Assembly (NCBI GenBank): GCA_015711825.1 | Contig: JACVJD010000007.1 | Span: 1-46,133, forward strand | Direction: 5' to 3' | Length of the DNA: 46,133 nucleotides | Origin: Candidatus Solincola daggyaiensis | GTDB lineage: Bacteria; Actinomycetota; Geothermincolia; Geothermincolales; RBG-13-55-18 | Shown here: positions 8,115 to 16,840 of the stretch, piece by piece | How the letters are laid out: every line of letters starts with the position of its first letter | Position numbering within the stretch: position 1 is the stretch's first letter | Program-made: the position numbers and the translations under genes | The notes under the pieces: generated by a model | What the model saw: only the letters and a program-made list of their open reading frames with translations | The model's database searches: none | Told to the model about the DNA's origin: nothing

Positions 8115-9833
8115 ATGTCGAAGGGCGGCAAGGGGTATGCCAGGATAAACCTGGCAGCCCTGGTATTATTTATCTCATTCGCGGGCGTGGCTTACCGCCT
8201 CGTCGACCTCCAGCTGGTGAAGGCCGATCGCCTCGGCGCGCTGGCGGAAAACCAGAGGTCCCGCCTCGCCGATCTCCAGCCCACCCGTGGTTGCATCCTC
8301 GACCGTGACGGAGAAGTGCTGGCCATCAGCCGGGAAGCCTATTCCGTTTACGCCACCCCCTACCTGGTGGAGGACCCGGAGATGGCGGCGGCGGAGCTTT
8401 CCCTGGCGCTTCAGAAACCGCGTCAAGAGGTGGAGGAGAAGCTGAGGTCGGAGGGGGGGTTCGTTTACCTGCAGCGGAAGGTGAGCCCGGAGGTGGCGGA
8501 GGAGATCGAATCCCTGGGGTTGGCGGGCATCGGCTTGGAAAAGGAGAGCAAGAGGCTCTATCCCCAGGGCTCGCTGGCTGCGCACATCATCGGGTATGTG
8601 GGCACGGACAACGTGGGGCTCTCGGGCATCGAGCTGCAGTACGACGCGCTCCTGGCGGGCGAGAAAGGGGAGGCGGCGGTGGAGCTGGATCCCCTGGGAG
8701 ACCCTATCCCCGGCGTCACCAGGATGATCAAGCACCCGGTGGACGGAAGCGACGTGCAACTTACCATAGATTCCCAGATACAGTTCAAGCTCCAGGAGGA
8801 GTTGGCCCGCTCCGTGCAGGAGAGCGGGGCGTTGAGCGGTTCGGGGCTGGTGATGGACTGCCGCACGGGCGAGGTCCTGGCCATGGCCGTGCACCCCGAT
8901 TTCGACGCCAACCTTTTCGCTTCCGTTCCCCCGGAGAGGTCGCGGACCAGGCCGGTGACGGACGCCTTCGAACCCGGATCGGTGCTCAAGATGGTCACCG
9001 CCATGGCCGCGCTGCAGGAACGCGTGGCGGCTCCCGCCTCGGTGATCAACGTGCCGGCACGCATAGAGATAGGAGAGTACGAGTTCAAGGACGATCACCC
9101 CATGCCCAAGTCCGATCTGACCTTCTCGGAGGTGATAGCCTATTCCTCCAACCTGGGGACCATCAAGACGGCGCAGGCCTTGGGCAAGGAAAAGCTCGCT
9201 GCATACCTGGCGGCCTGCGGGCTCGGGAAGCCCACGGGCATCGATTACCCCGGGGAATCCCCCGGTCTGGTGCCTTCCCTGGAAAAATGGACCATGACCT
9301 CACTTCCCACCATCGCCATCGGTCAGGGGATAACGGTGACCCCGTTGCAACTCGCCCGCTTGACCGCCATCATCGCCAACGGGGGCAAAACGGTCACCCC
9401 GCATCTTATGCGGCGCGTCATCGGGCGGGACGGCGGCGGCACGGAATACCCCGTTTCGGAGGGCGAGGAGGTGATCTCCGCCAATACCGCGGCCTCCCTG
9501 CGCTTCGTGCTGGGAGAGGTGGTAAGGATAGGCACGGGGACCCGCGCCGCCATGGCCATGTACAACTGCGCCGGAAAGACGGGGACGGCCATGAAGCCGG
9601 ATGCCGCGGGCGGCTATCGCGAGGCCTACATCGCCACCTTCGCGGGTATGGCTCCCATGGAGGATCCCAGGCTGGTGGCGGTGATCACCCTTGACGAGCC
9701 GGATACCGTTTACGGCGGACTGGCATCCGCGCCTTGTTTCTCGAGGGTGATGGAGTTCGCGCTCCAGCATCTCGAGGTGACGCCGAGCCTGGAGAAGGTA
9801 AATACCCGGGACAGGGTGGTGAGCGGGGAGTGA
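8115..9833 (+). CDS. ftsI: Septal peptidoglycan transpeptidase (class B PBP, FtsI/PBP2-like)
   Basis: A 572-aa class B penicillin-binding protein. It crosslinks septal peptidoglycan with FtsW. An N-terminal membrane anchor (about 10-30) precedes the dimerisation/pedestal domain with LQPTRGCILDRDGEVLA. The transpeptidase domain has SxxK in EPGSVLKM (Ser289, Lys292), SxN in AYSSNLG (Ser344, Asn346) and KTGT in AGKTGTAMK (Lys488). No PASTA domain is present at the C-terminus. ATG with SD GGGGAGG at 8102-8108. The stop overlaps the murE start by four bases. Confidence 0.95.
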   Translation: MSKGGKGYARINLAALVLFISFAGVAYRLVDLQLVKADRLGALAENQRSRLADLQPTRGCILDRDGEVLAISREAYSVYATPYLVEDPEMAAAELSLALQKPRQEVEEKLRSEGGFVYLQRKVSPEVAEEIESLGLAGIGLEKESKRLYPQGSLAAHIIGYVGTDNVGLSGIELQYDALLAGEKGEAAVELDPLGDPIPGVTRMIKHPVDGSDVQLTIDSQIQFKLQEELARSVQESGALSGSGLVMDCRTGEVLAMAVHPDFDANLFASVPPERSRTRPVTDAFEPGSVLKMVTAMAALQERVAAPASVINVPARIEIGEYEFKDDHPMPKSDLTFSEVIAYSSNLGTIKTAQALGKEKLAAYLAACGLGKPTGIDYPGESPGLVPSLEKWTMTSLPTIAIGQGITVTPLQLARLTAIIANGGKTVTPHLMRRVIGRDGGGTEYPVSEGEEVISANTAASLRFVLGEVVRIGTGTRAAMAMYNCAGKTGTAMKPDAAGGYREAYIATFAGMAPMEDPRLVAVITLDEPDTVYGGLASAPCFSRVMEFALQHLEVTPSLEKVNTRDRVVSGE

Positions 9834-11326
9834 GGTTAGGGGAGCTGGTGAGCGGCATGGAAGGCCTGCGCCTGGAGAGCGGGGCGGATAGGGAGGTGCG
9901 AGGCATCTCCTACGACTCGCGCCGGGTGGAAAAAGGAGACCTCTTCGTGGCGATCAAAGGGATGCGCACCGACGGGCACCTCTTCATCCCGCAGGCGTTG
10001 CAGCGCGGCGCCACGGCGGTAGCGGTTTCCAGCGACTGGAAAGGGGGCGTGGAGGTGGTGCGGGAGGCGGCGCTGGTAAGGGCCGCGGATACGCGTCTCG
10101 CCCTCGCCTTGCTCAGCGACCGCTTTTACGGGCACCCCAGCGGAAAGCTGGCTTTGGTCGGGGTGACCGGCACCAACGGCAAGACCACCACCGCCCACCT
10201 GGTGGAAGCGGCGGCGGCGAGCTGCGGCATGGCGTGCGGCCTGGTGGGCACGGTGTCCTACCGCGTGGCGGGGAGGGAAATGCCGTCGTCCCGCACCACC
10301 CCGGAATCGTCCGATCTGCAGGCGATGCTGGCGGAGATGGTCACGGCGGGTTGCGAGGTGGCGAGCATGGAGGTCTCCTCTCATGCCCTCGCTCTGCGAC
10401 GCGTGGACGGCTGCGATTTCGCCGTCGCCGTGTTCACCAACCTCAGCCAGGACCACCTCGATTTTCACTCCCACATGGAGGATTACTTCCGCAGCAAGGA
10501 AAGGCTTTTCGTCTCCCGCTCCCAGGGGGGGCTGGAGGCGCGCGCGGCCGCCGTCAACGTGGACGATCCTTACGGAAGGCGGCTGGCGGAACGGGCAGCG
10601 GGGAGGGTGCTTTCCTACGGGGTTTTACAGCGAGCGGAGTTGAGGGGATCGCTGCTCGAGGCCGGACTGAAGCGCAGCAGGGTGGCTTTCTTCTACCGGG
10701 GAGAGAGGTGGGAGGGGGAAACCGCTCTCACCGGTCGCTTCAACCTCTATAACCTCCTGGCAGCCCTGGCGGCGAGCATCCTCTTGGGCTTGGAGCCGGA
10801 GCGGGCCTTGGAGGGGATATTATCCCATCCCGGGGTGCCGGGAAGGTTCCAGGCAGTGGAGGAGGGGCAGGGTTTCTCCGTGCTGGTGGATTACGCCCAC
10901 ACCCCCGATTCCCTGCGGCGCGTGCTGGAGGCGGCGAGGGAGATAACGCCGGGGCGCGTCATCGTCGTCTTCGGTTGCGGGGGAGACCGCGACCGCGGCA
11001 AACGCCCCCTCATGGGCGAGGCGGCGGTAAGCCTGGCGGACCTGGTGTTCATCACTTCCGACAACCCCCGCAGCGAGGACCCGCTCGCCATCATCGCGGA
11101 GATAGAAAGAGGAGCCAGAAAGGCGGCGGGCGGCGGGCGTTACGAGGTGATCGCGGACCGGCGCGCGGCCATAAGAGCGGCCATCGATGCGGCTGGGGAC
11201 GGCGACGTGGTGGTGGTGGCGGGCAAGGGACACGAAAGGGGACAGATACTGTCCGACCGGGTGATCCCCTTCGACGACGTGGAGGAGGCCAGGAAAGCCC
11301 TGCGGGAAAGGGGGGCGGGAAGGTGA
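9830..11326 (+). CDS. murE: UDP-MurNAc-L-Ala-D-Glu--meso-diaminopimelate ligase
   Basis: Mur ligase of 498 aa, third amino-acid addition in the muropeptide pathway. It has an N-terminal UDP-binding domain with ISYDSRRVEKGDLFVAIKG, the ATP site GVTGTNGKTTTAH (Lys118), FTNLSQDHLDFHS, VDYAHTPDSL and a C-terminal DNPR (411-414). In known MurE proteins DNPR selects meso-diaminopimelate rather than lysine. The start is GTG 9830, whose bases overlap the ftsI TGA; the frame is open upstream into ftsI, but the family N-terminus (LGELV) begins here. It overlaps the murF ATG by one base. Confidence 0.94.
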   Translation: MRLGELVSGMEGLRLESGADREVRGISYDSRRVEKGDLFVAIKGMRTDGHLFIPQALQRGATAVAVSSDWKGGVEVVREAALVRAADTRLALALLSDRFYGHPSGKLALVGVTGTNGKTTTAHLVEAAAASCGMACGLVGTVSYRVAGREMPSSRTTPESSDLQAMLAEMVTAGCEVASMEVSSHALALRRVDGCDFAVAVFTNLSQDHLDFHSHMEDYFRSKERLFVSRSQGGLEARAAAVNVDDPYGRRLAERAAGRVLSYGVLQRAELRGSLLEAGLKRSRVAFFYRGERWEGETALTGRFNLYNLLAALAASILLGLEPERALEGILSHPGVPGRFQAVEEGQGFSVLVDYAHTPDSLRRVLEAAREITPGRVIVVFGCGGDRDRGKRPLMGEAAVSLADLVFITSDNPRSEDPLAIIAEIERGARKAAGGGRYEVIADRRAAIRAAIDAAGDGDVVVVAGKGHERGQILSDRVIPFDDVEEARKALRERGAGR

Positions 11327-12738
11327 TGCCGGCGACGGCCGAGGAGATAGCGCGCGTGGTCATGGGAACGCTCCTGAGCCCGCCGCGCGACCGGCGGCGC
11401 AGGTTCAAAGGGGTGAGCACCGACACGCGCACCTTGGCCGCCGGGGACGTCTTCATCGCCTTGAGGGGAAAGCGCCACGATGCTCATTCCTTTCTCGGGG
11501 AAGCGCTGGAGCGGGGGGCGGGGGCGCTGCTGGTGTCCAGGGCGGAGCAGGATCTGTTGCGCCTGGCGTGGGAGAAGGGCGCGGCGGTGGTGCGCGTGCG
11601 AGGCACCATGGCCGCCCTGCGTCGCCTTGCGGCCTGGCAGAGGGAGCGGAGCGCCGCGAGGGTGGTGGCGATAACCGGCTCCACCGGCAAGACCCTCACC
11701 AAGGACTTGACCGCCTCCGTGCTCTCGCGAGCGGGAAGGACGGTATGGGCCCGCGGCAGCTTCAACAACGAGATAGGCGTCCCGCTTACCATGCTGGAGG
11801 TGTCTCCGCGCACCGAGTTCCTGGTGCTGGAGATGGGGGCGCGCGGGATGGGCCACATACGCGAGCTGTGCGCGACGGCCCGTCCCGAGGTCGGCGTGGT
11901 CACCAACATAGGGGTGGCTCACCTGCGCTTCTTCCGCACCCGCGACAACCTGGCGCGCGCCAAGGCGGAGTTGCTGGAGTCGCTGCCGCGGAGCGGCAGG
12001 GCGGTGATCAACGGCGACGACGACTATGCGGGATTGCTGCGGGAGAAGAGCCCCTGCCCGGTGATGAGCTTCGGATACTCGTCGCGTTGCGAGGTAAGGG
12101 CGCGGGACGAGGAGGTGGACGAGGCGGGAAGGGCGGTGTTCACCCTGAGCGTGAGGGGAGGTGGTGGTACCAGGGTCAGGTTGCCTTTGCCCGGCCGCCA
12201 TAACGTGTACAACGCGCTGGCGGCTGCGGCGGTGGGAAAGATCATGGGGGTAGATATGGCAGGCATAGTGGAGGGACTTCAGGATGCCGAGACGACGGGA
12301 TGGAGGATGGAGATGATTACCAGGCCGGACGAGATCACCATCATCAACGACGCCTACAACGCGAACCCCGTCTCCATGCGGTCCGCCCTCATGGCCCTGG
12401 GGGATATCTCGCGTGACCGCAGGGCCATCGCGGTGCTCGGGGACATGGGGGAACTGGGGCCGGTTTCGGAGAAGGCCCACGAGGAGCTGGGGCGCATGGC
12501 CGTGGAGTACGGCACGGACATCCTCATCACGGTGGGGAGGAAGACGCGCCGCACCGCCCAGGCGGCCTGCGAGCAGGGCCTTCCCAGAGGAAGCGTCTTC
12601 GCCACCGACGGGGTGGACAAGGCGGCGGAGATCCTGCGCGCCATCATCGAGCCCGGAGACGTGGTGCTCATCAAGGGCTCCCGTTTTCTGGGTCTCGAGA
12701 GGTTGGTGGAACTGGTGGCGTACGACCGCGTGGCATAG
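11326..12738 (+). CDS. murF: UDP-MurNAc-tripeptide--D-alanyl-D-alanine ligase
   Basis: Mur ligase of 470 aa that adds D-Ala-D-Ala to the UDP-MurNAc-tripeptide. Signatures are GVSTDTRTLAAGDVFIALRG in the N-terminal domain, ITGSTGKTLTKD (P-loop Lys122), RGSFNNEIGVPLTML, EMGARGMGHI, VTNIGVAHL, NDAYNANPVSMRSAL and VLGDMGELG. GSTGKT in place of GTNGKT is normal for MurF. The ATG shares its A with the murE stop; a GTG at 11323 is a less likely start. The 94-base gap to mraY holds that gene's SD. Confidence 0.95.
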   Translation: MPATAEEIARVVMGTLLSPPRDRRRRFKGVSTDTRTLAAGDVFIALRGKRHDAHSFLGEALERGAGALLVSRAEQDLLRLAWEKGAAVVRVRGTMAALRRLAAWQRERSAARVVAITGSTGKTLTKDLTASVLSRAGRTVWARGSFNNEIGVPLTMLEVSPRTEFLVLEMGARGMGHIRELCATARPEVGVVTNIGVAHLRFFRTRDNLARAKAELLESLPRSGRAVINGDDDYAGLLREKSPCPVMSFGYSSRCEVRARDEEVDEAGRAVFTLSVRGGGGTRVRLPLPGRHNVYNALAAAAVGKIMGVDMAGIVEGLQDAETTGWRMEMITRPDEITIINDAYNANPVSMRSALMALGDISRDRRAIAVLGDMGELGPVSEKAHEELGRMAVEYGTDILITVGRKTRRTAQAACEQGLPRGSVFATDGVDKAAEILRAIIEPGDVVLIKGSRFLGLERLVELVAYDRVA

Positions 12739-12832
12739 AATGTCACTTTGAGCGAGAGTCCCGGACGCCGTCGGCATGCGGCCGGCGGTGGAGCCGGCGG
12801 TTGCCACGCACGGGTGGCGAGGAGGCAAGTCC

Positions 12833-13852
12833 TTGTACAGGGTTATGGGAGCATTGCTCCTGAGCTTGGTGATCTGCATAACCTGCATGCCCTGGCTCAT
12901 GGGATGGCTGAAACGCCGGGGCATAGGCCAGTTCATACGCGAGGACGGTCCCCAGGCCCACCTCGCGAAGCAGGGCACGCCCACCATGGGGGGGATCCTG
13001 ATCGTGGCTTCGGCGCTGGTGGGGTTCCTGGCCATGGCCCAGAAGCTGCAGGCGGGCACGGGATTCGCCCTCGGCCTGGCTCTGCTCGGCGGCGGGTTGC
13101 TGGGGTTCTCGGACGATTACACCAAGCTGCGCTACGCTCGCTCCCTGGGCCTGAAGGCGCGCAGCAAGCTTTTCTGGCAACTCGCGCTCTCGCTGGCCAT
13201 CGCCTTCCTTGCCACGCAGCGTTTCGGGGTGGACACCAAGCTGTATTTTTTCCGCAGGGACGCGGTGCTCTGCGATCTGGGGCCGTTCTATTTTGTGCTC
13301 GTTTTCGTGATGATCATCGGCGCTTCCAACGCCGTAAACCTCACCGACGGCCTGGACGGACTGGCCTCCGGTGCGACCATACTGGCCACCACCGCTTATA
13401 TCCTTATCTCCTTCACCCAGTTCCGCAATCACCAGTTTCTCTATACCCACGTGCAGGGCTCTCTGGACATCGCCATATTCTGCGGCGCTCTCATGGGCGC
13501 CTGTATCGGTTTCCTATGGTGGAACTCCCCGCCCGCATATATCTTCATGGGCGATACGGGCTCCCTGGCGCTGGGCAGCAGCCTGGCGACCATCGCGGTG
13601 CTCTCCAAGACCGAGTTGCTGCTGGTGGTGCTGGGAGGGCTGTTCGTGCTGGAAGCGCTGTCGGTGATCATCCAGGTGGCGGTGTTCAAGGTCACGCGCA
13701 GGCGCGTTTTCCGCATGGCGCCGCTCCACCACCACTTCGAGCTCAAGGGGTGGTCGGAGTTCACCACCCTTATACGGCTGTGGATCGTGGCGGGGTTCTT
13801 CGTGGGCATCGGTTTCATCATCTTCTATATCAATTACGTGGGAGGTAAGTAG
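12833..13852 (+). CDS. mraY: Phospho-MurNAc-pentapeptide transferase
   Basis: Polytopic membrane enzyme that transfers phospho-MurNAc-pentapeptide to undecaprenyl phosphate, giving lipid I. Motifs are KQGTPTMGG, SDDYTKLR (Asp94, Asp95), NLTDGLDGLA, FMGDTGSLALG and PLHHHFELKGW. About ten transmembrane helices are evident. I place the start at TTG 12833: AGGAGG at 12820-12825 is 7 bases upstream, and the first helix then begins at once, as in other MraY. An ATG at 12776 would add 19 unlike residues and has no SD. Length from TTG is 339 aa. Confidence 0.93.
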   Translation: MYRVMGALLLSLVICITCMPWLMGWLKRRGIGQFIREDGPQAHLAKQGTPTMGGILIVASALVGFLAMAQKLQAGTGFALGLALLGGGLLGFSDDYTKLRYARSLGLKARSKLFWQLALSLAIAFLATQRFGVDTKLYFFRRDAVLCDLGPFYFVLVFVMIIGASNAVNLTDGLDGLASGATILATTAYILISFTQFRNHQFLYTHVQGSLDIAIFCGALMGACIGFLWWNSPPAYIFMGDTGSLALGSSLATIAVLSKTELLLVVLGGLFVLEALSVIIQVAVFKVTRRRVFRMAPLHHHFELKGWSEFTTLIRLWIVAGFFVGIGFIIFYINYVGGK

Positions 13853-13853
13853 G

Positions 13854-15296
13854 GTGACGGGGAGGAAGGGCGGCGGCGCTTTGCCGGATGGATTGGGCTC
13901 GGCCCTGGTGGTGGGCTTGGGCATATCCGGGCGCGCGGCGGCCGAGAAACTGCTGCGGGAGGGCGTGCGGGTCACCGTTAACGATATCTCGCATAAGGGG
14001 GAGGTCCTGGAGGCGGCCCTGGCCCTGCGGGAGATGGGGGCGCAGTGCGAGCTGGGGCATCACCATCCCGCGCTGCTTACGGGGATCGACCTGGTGGTGG
14101 TGAGCCCAGGGGTGCCGGGCGGCACCGAGCTGCTGCGGGAGGCGCGCCGCAGGGGCATCCCGGTCTGGAGCGAGGTGGAGCTGGCGTGGAGGTTCGTGCG
14201 CGGACCGGTGATCGCGGTGACCGGCACCAACGGCAAGACCACCACCACCCGCATGGTGGAATGGATCTGCCGGCACGCGGGCATAAGGGCACGCGCGGCG
14301 GGAAATATCGGCCATCCCTTCGTGCAGGCGGCGGAGGAGGCCGAGGAAGGGGAGCTGTTGGTGGTGGAGGTCTCCAGCTTCCAACTGGCCCATACGCAGA
14401 CCTTTCGCCCGCATGTCTCGGTGCTGTTGAACGTGGCCGAGGACCATTTCGACTGGCACGCGGATATGGGGGAGTACGTGGCGGCCAAAAGTCGCATCTG
14501 GGCCAACCAGCGCCGTGAGGACCTGGTGGTGTGCAACCTGGATGACCCGGCTTGCGTAGAGGCCTCGCGTTCCGCGCAGGCCCGGGTGGCGTATTTCTCG
14601 CGCCTGCGGGAGGAGGGCGCGGACGTGTTCGTGAGGGATGGGGTGATGCTGGCGAGGAGGGGGCGCATCACCGCGGTTGCCGGCGACGAGCTGGTGGAGA
14701 TAATGCGCGCCGATTGCCTGCCCCTCCCCGGGGGGCACAACCTCGAGAACGCCATGGCGGCGGCGGCCGCGGCCATGGGCTTGGGCGTGGGGGCGGCAAT
14801 GGCGGGAGAGGCGCTGCGGACCTTCAAGGGCCTCTCCCACCGCCTGGAGTTGGTGGCGGACACGGGGGAAGTGCGTTTTTACGATGATTCCAAGGCCACC
14901 AACCCCCATGCGGCCATGCGCGCCCTGGAGGCTTTCAGGGGTCCGCTGGTGGTGATCATGGGCGGCAGGAACAAGGGCTTGGATTTCGCGGAGATGGCCG
15001 GGGCCTTGCGGGCTCGAGCGCGGCGGGGCGAGGTAAAGGCGGTTTTTCTCATCGGAGAGGCGGCGGGGGAGATAGCCTCCGCCCTGCAGGGGGAGGAAAT
15101 GCCGGTGGAGGTCATGGTCATGGGCGGCCTGGAAGATGTTTTCGGGCGCCTCGGCGCGGTGTTGGAGAGCGGAGATACGGTTCTGTTCACCCCCGCATGC
15201 GCCTCTTTCGACCGCTACGCGAATTACCGCGAGCGAGGCAGGCATTTCCAGGAACTGGCAAGAAGATTCACGGCGGAGGTCAGGGGCCATGAGTGA
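13854..15296 (+). CDS. murD: UDP-MurNAc-L-alanine--D-glutamate ligase
   Basis: Mur ligase of 480 aa that adds D-Glu. The N-terminal Rossmann-like domain has ALVVGLGISGRAAAEKLL. The central ATPase has VTGTNGKTTTTRM (Lys128) and LLNVAEDHFDWH. The C-terminal domain has YDDSKATNPHAAMRALEAF, IMGGRNKGLDF and FTPACASFDRYANYRERG. GTG start, with GGGAGG at 13840-13845. It starts two bases after mraY stops. About 30 residues longer than the shortest family members, through a basic N-terminal extension of about 12 residues. Confidence 0.95.
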   Translation: MTGRKGGGALPDGLGSALVVGLGISGRAAAEKLLREGVRVTVNDISHKGEVLEAALALREMGAQCELGHHHPALLTGIDLVVVSPGVPGGTELLREARRRGIPVWSEVELAWRFVRGPVIAVTGTNGKTTTTRMVEWICRHAGIRARAAGNIGHPFVQAAEEAEEGELLVVEVSSFQLAHTQTFRPHVSVLLNVAEDHFDWHADMGEYVAAKSRIWANQRREDLVVCNLDDPACVEASRSAQARVAYFSRLREEGADVFVRDGVMLARRGRITAVAGDELVEIMRADCLPLPGGHNLENAMAAAAAAMGLGVGAAMAGEALRTFKGLSHRLELVADTGEVRFYDDSKATNPHAAMRALEAFRGPLVVIMGGRNKGLDFAEMAGALRARARRGEVKAVFLIGEAAGEIASALQGEEMPVEVMVMGGLEDVFGRLGAVLESGDTVLFTPACASFDRYANYRERGRHFQELARRFTAEVRGHE

Positions 15297-15474
15297 CGAA
15301 AAGGCCCGCCAAGGCATGTGTTGCAACCGGCGCATCGCCGTCGCAAGCGTCGAGGCGGTTCCTTTCGCTCCCTTGCGCGCTCCTTCCTACCGCTATGCGC
15401 ATTACCGTAAAAGCGGGATGATATACCAGGATCTGGGATTAATATACACGCTGGAGGTGAAGGGCTTTGGGTAA
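15289..15474 (+). CDS. Possible 61-aa small protein bridging murD and ftsW
   Basis: The ATG at 15289 lies 9 bases after a clean GGAGG (15275-15279) and overlaps the murD stop by 8 bases; the stop overlaps the ftsW start by 8 bases. The product has Cys-Cys near residue 11 and an aromatic C-terminal half. It has no signal peptide or membrane helix, and I know no homologue. GC at third positions falls toward the 3' end (ATATACC..., TTAATATAC), unlike the neighbours, so it may instead be an AT-rich spacer. The overlaps at both ends suggest translational coupling. Confidence 0.35.
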   Translation: MSDEKARQGMCCNRRIAVASVEAVPFAPLRAPSYRYAHYRKSGMIYQDLGLIYTLEVKGFG

Positions 15475-16840
15475 ACCCGCCGTCGCCCGGAGGGAGGCGG
15501 AGAGGGTCAAGCCCCCGCCGCGCGCCCTGGTGGAGGCGCGCAAACGCCGCCAGGCAACGGCGGCGCCGAAACGGTCGGGGGCCGCAGGGCGGCAGCGAAG
15601 CGGCAAAAGCGAGGCGGCGCGCCCACGCTCCCGGACGTCGGGCGGCCTTACCGCCACGGGGTATTCCATCATGGGCGTGACTCTGGTGATGTTCCTCTTC
15701 GGCATGGTGATGATCTTTTCGGCCAGCTCCGGCACCGCCCTGCGAGCCCATGGGAGCAGTTATTATTACCTCCTGCGCCAGGCGGTGTGGTTCGGGGTGG
15801 GGATGGCGGCCATGTGCGCCCTGGCCTACATGGACTACCACCGCCTGGCGGAGCTATCGCCGTTGCTCACGGCGATATCCCTCGCGGCCTTAGCGGCGGT
15901 GCCGTTCATGGGCACGGAGGCATACGGCTCCAAGCGCGCCATCGAGCTCGGGCCCATCGTGGTGCAGCCCTCGGAGATGGCCAAGCTGGCGCTCCTGCTC
16001 TTGGCCGCGCATTTCTACAGCCGTCGCGCGGACCGGCTGGAAGACTGGAGGGAGATCGTCAACCCGGTGCTCATCGCCACCGCCCTGGCCTGCGGGCTGA
16101 TCATCATCGAGCCAGACCTGGGAAGTATGCTCATCGTGGCCCTCACCGTGTTCATCATGCTTTTTTTGGCGGGAGCGCCCATGCGCCGACTGGGGGTGCT
16201 GGCGGCGCTTGGGGGGTTAGCCACGGCGATCTTCATCTTCTCATCCGCCTATCGCAAGGCGCGCTTTTTTTCCTTCCTGGATCCGTGGAAGGTGGCAAGG
16301 GAGGGCGGCTTCCATATCATCCAGTCCATGATCGCCCTCGGTTCGGGAAGGATAAGCGGTTTGGGCCTGGGCATGAGCCGGCAAAAGTTCTTTTACCTTC
16401 CCAACGCTCACACCGATTTCATCTTCTCCATCATCGGCGAGGAGACGGGCCTCATAGGCACAATGGCGGTGCTGCTCCTCTTCGGGCTGTTTACCTACCT
16501 GGGCCTGAAGGCGGCAAGGAGGGCCCCCGACCGCCTCGGGAGGGTGCTGGCCATGGGGATAACCTGCATGTTGGGCGTTCAGGCGGTGATAAACATGGGG
16601 GCGGCCACGGGAATCATGCCCATTACCGGCATAACCCTGCCTTTCTTCAGCTACGGAGGTTCCTCGCTGGTGATTTGCATGTGCCTGGCAGGTATACTCA
16701 TAAACGTCTCCCGCCAGGAGGCGGAGACGAGGGAAAGGCAAGCGGGAAGGAGCGGAAGTGCGGGTGGCGATATGCGGAGGGGGGACCGGAGGGCATCTCC
16801 ATCCCCTGCTCGCACTGGCCGGGGAGCTCGCGTCGCGTGA
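15467..16840 (+). CDS. ftsW: Septal peptidoglycan glycosyltransferase FtsW (SEDS family)
   Basis: SEDS-family polytopic protein of 457 aa. It polymerises lipid II at the septum with FtsI. About ten transmembrane helices begin near residue 65; GITLPFFSYGGSSL near the end is the SEDS signature. The N-terminal 64 residues are a very basic Arg/Ala/Lys/Pro cytoplasmic tail, longer than usual. The start is TTG 15467, supported by GGAGG at 15453-15457. The C-terminus is a basic tail of about 40 residues whose last 83 bases overlap murG in another frame. Confidence 0.94.
   Translation: MGKPAVARREAERVKPPPRALVEARKRRQATAAPKRSGAAGRQRSGKSEAARPRSRTSGGLTATGYSIMGVTLVMFLFGMVMIFSASSGTALRAHGSSYYYLLRQAVWFGVGMAAMCALAYMDYHRLAELSPLLTAISLAALAAVPFMGTEAYGSKRAIELGPIVVQPSEMAKLALLLLAAHFYSRRADRLEDWREIVNPVLIATALACGLIIIEPDLGSMLIVALTVFIMLFLAGAPMRRLGVLAALGGLATAIFIFSSAYRKARFFSFLDPWKVAREGGFHIIQSMIALGSGRISGLGLGMSRQKFFYLPNAHTDFIFSIIGEETGLIGTMAVLLLFGLFTYLGLKAARRAPDRLGRVLAMGITCMLGVQAVINMGAATGIMPITGITLPFFSYGGSSLVICMCLAGILINVSRQEAETRERQAGRSGSAGGDMRRGDRRASPSPARTGRGARVA

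Noticed and set aside
12776-12832. ATG start for mraY 19 codons upstream
   Set aside because: No SD, unlike family N-termini; TTG 12833 has an ideal SD.
11140-13059. Very long minus-strand ORFs antisense to the mur genes
   Set aside because: Mirror frames of strongly GC3-biased genes; products lack domains.
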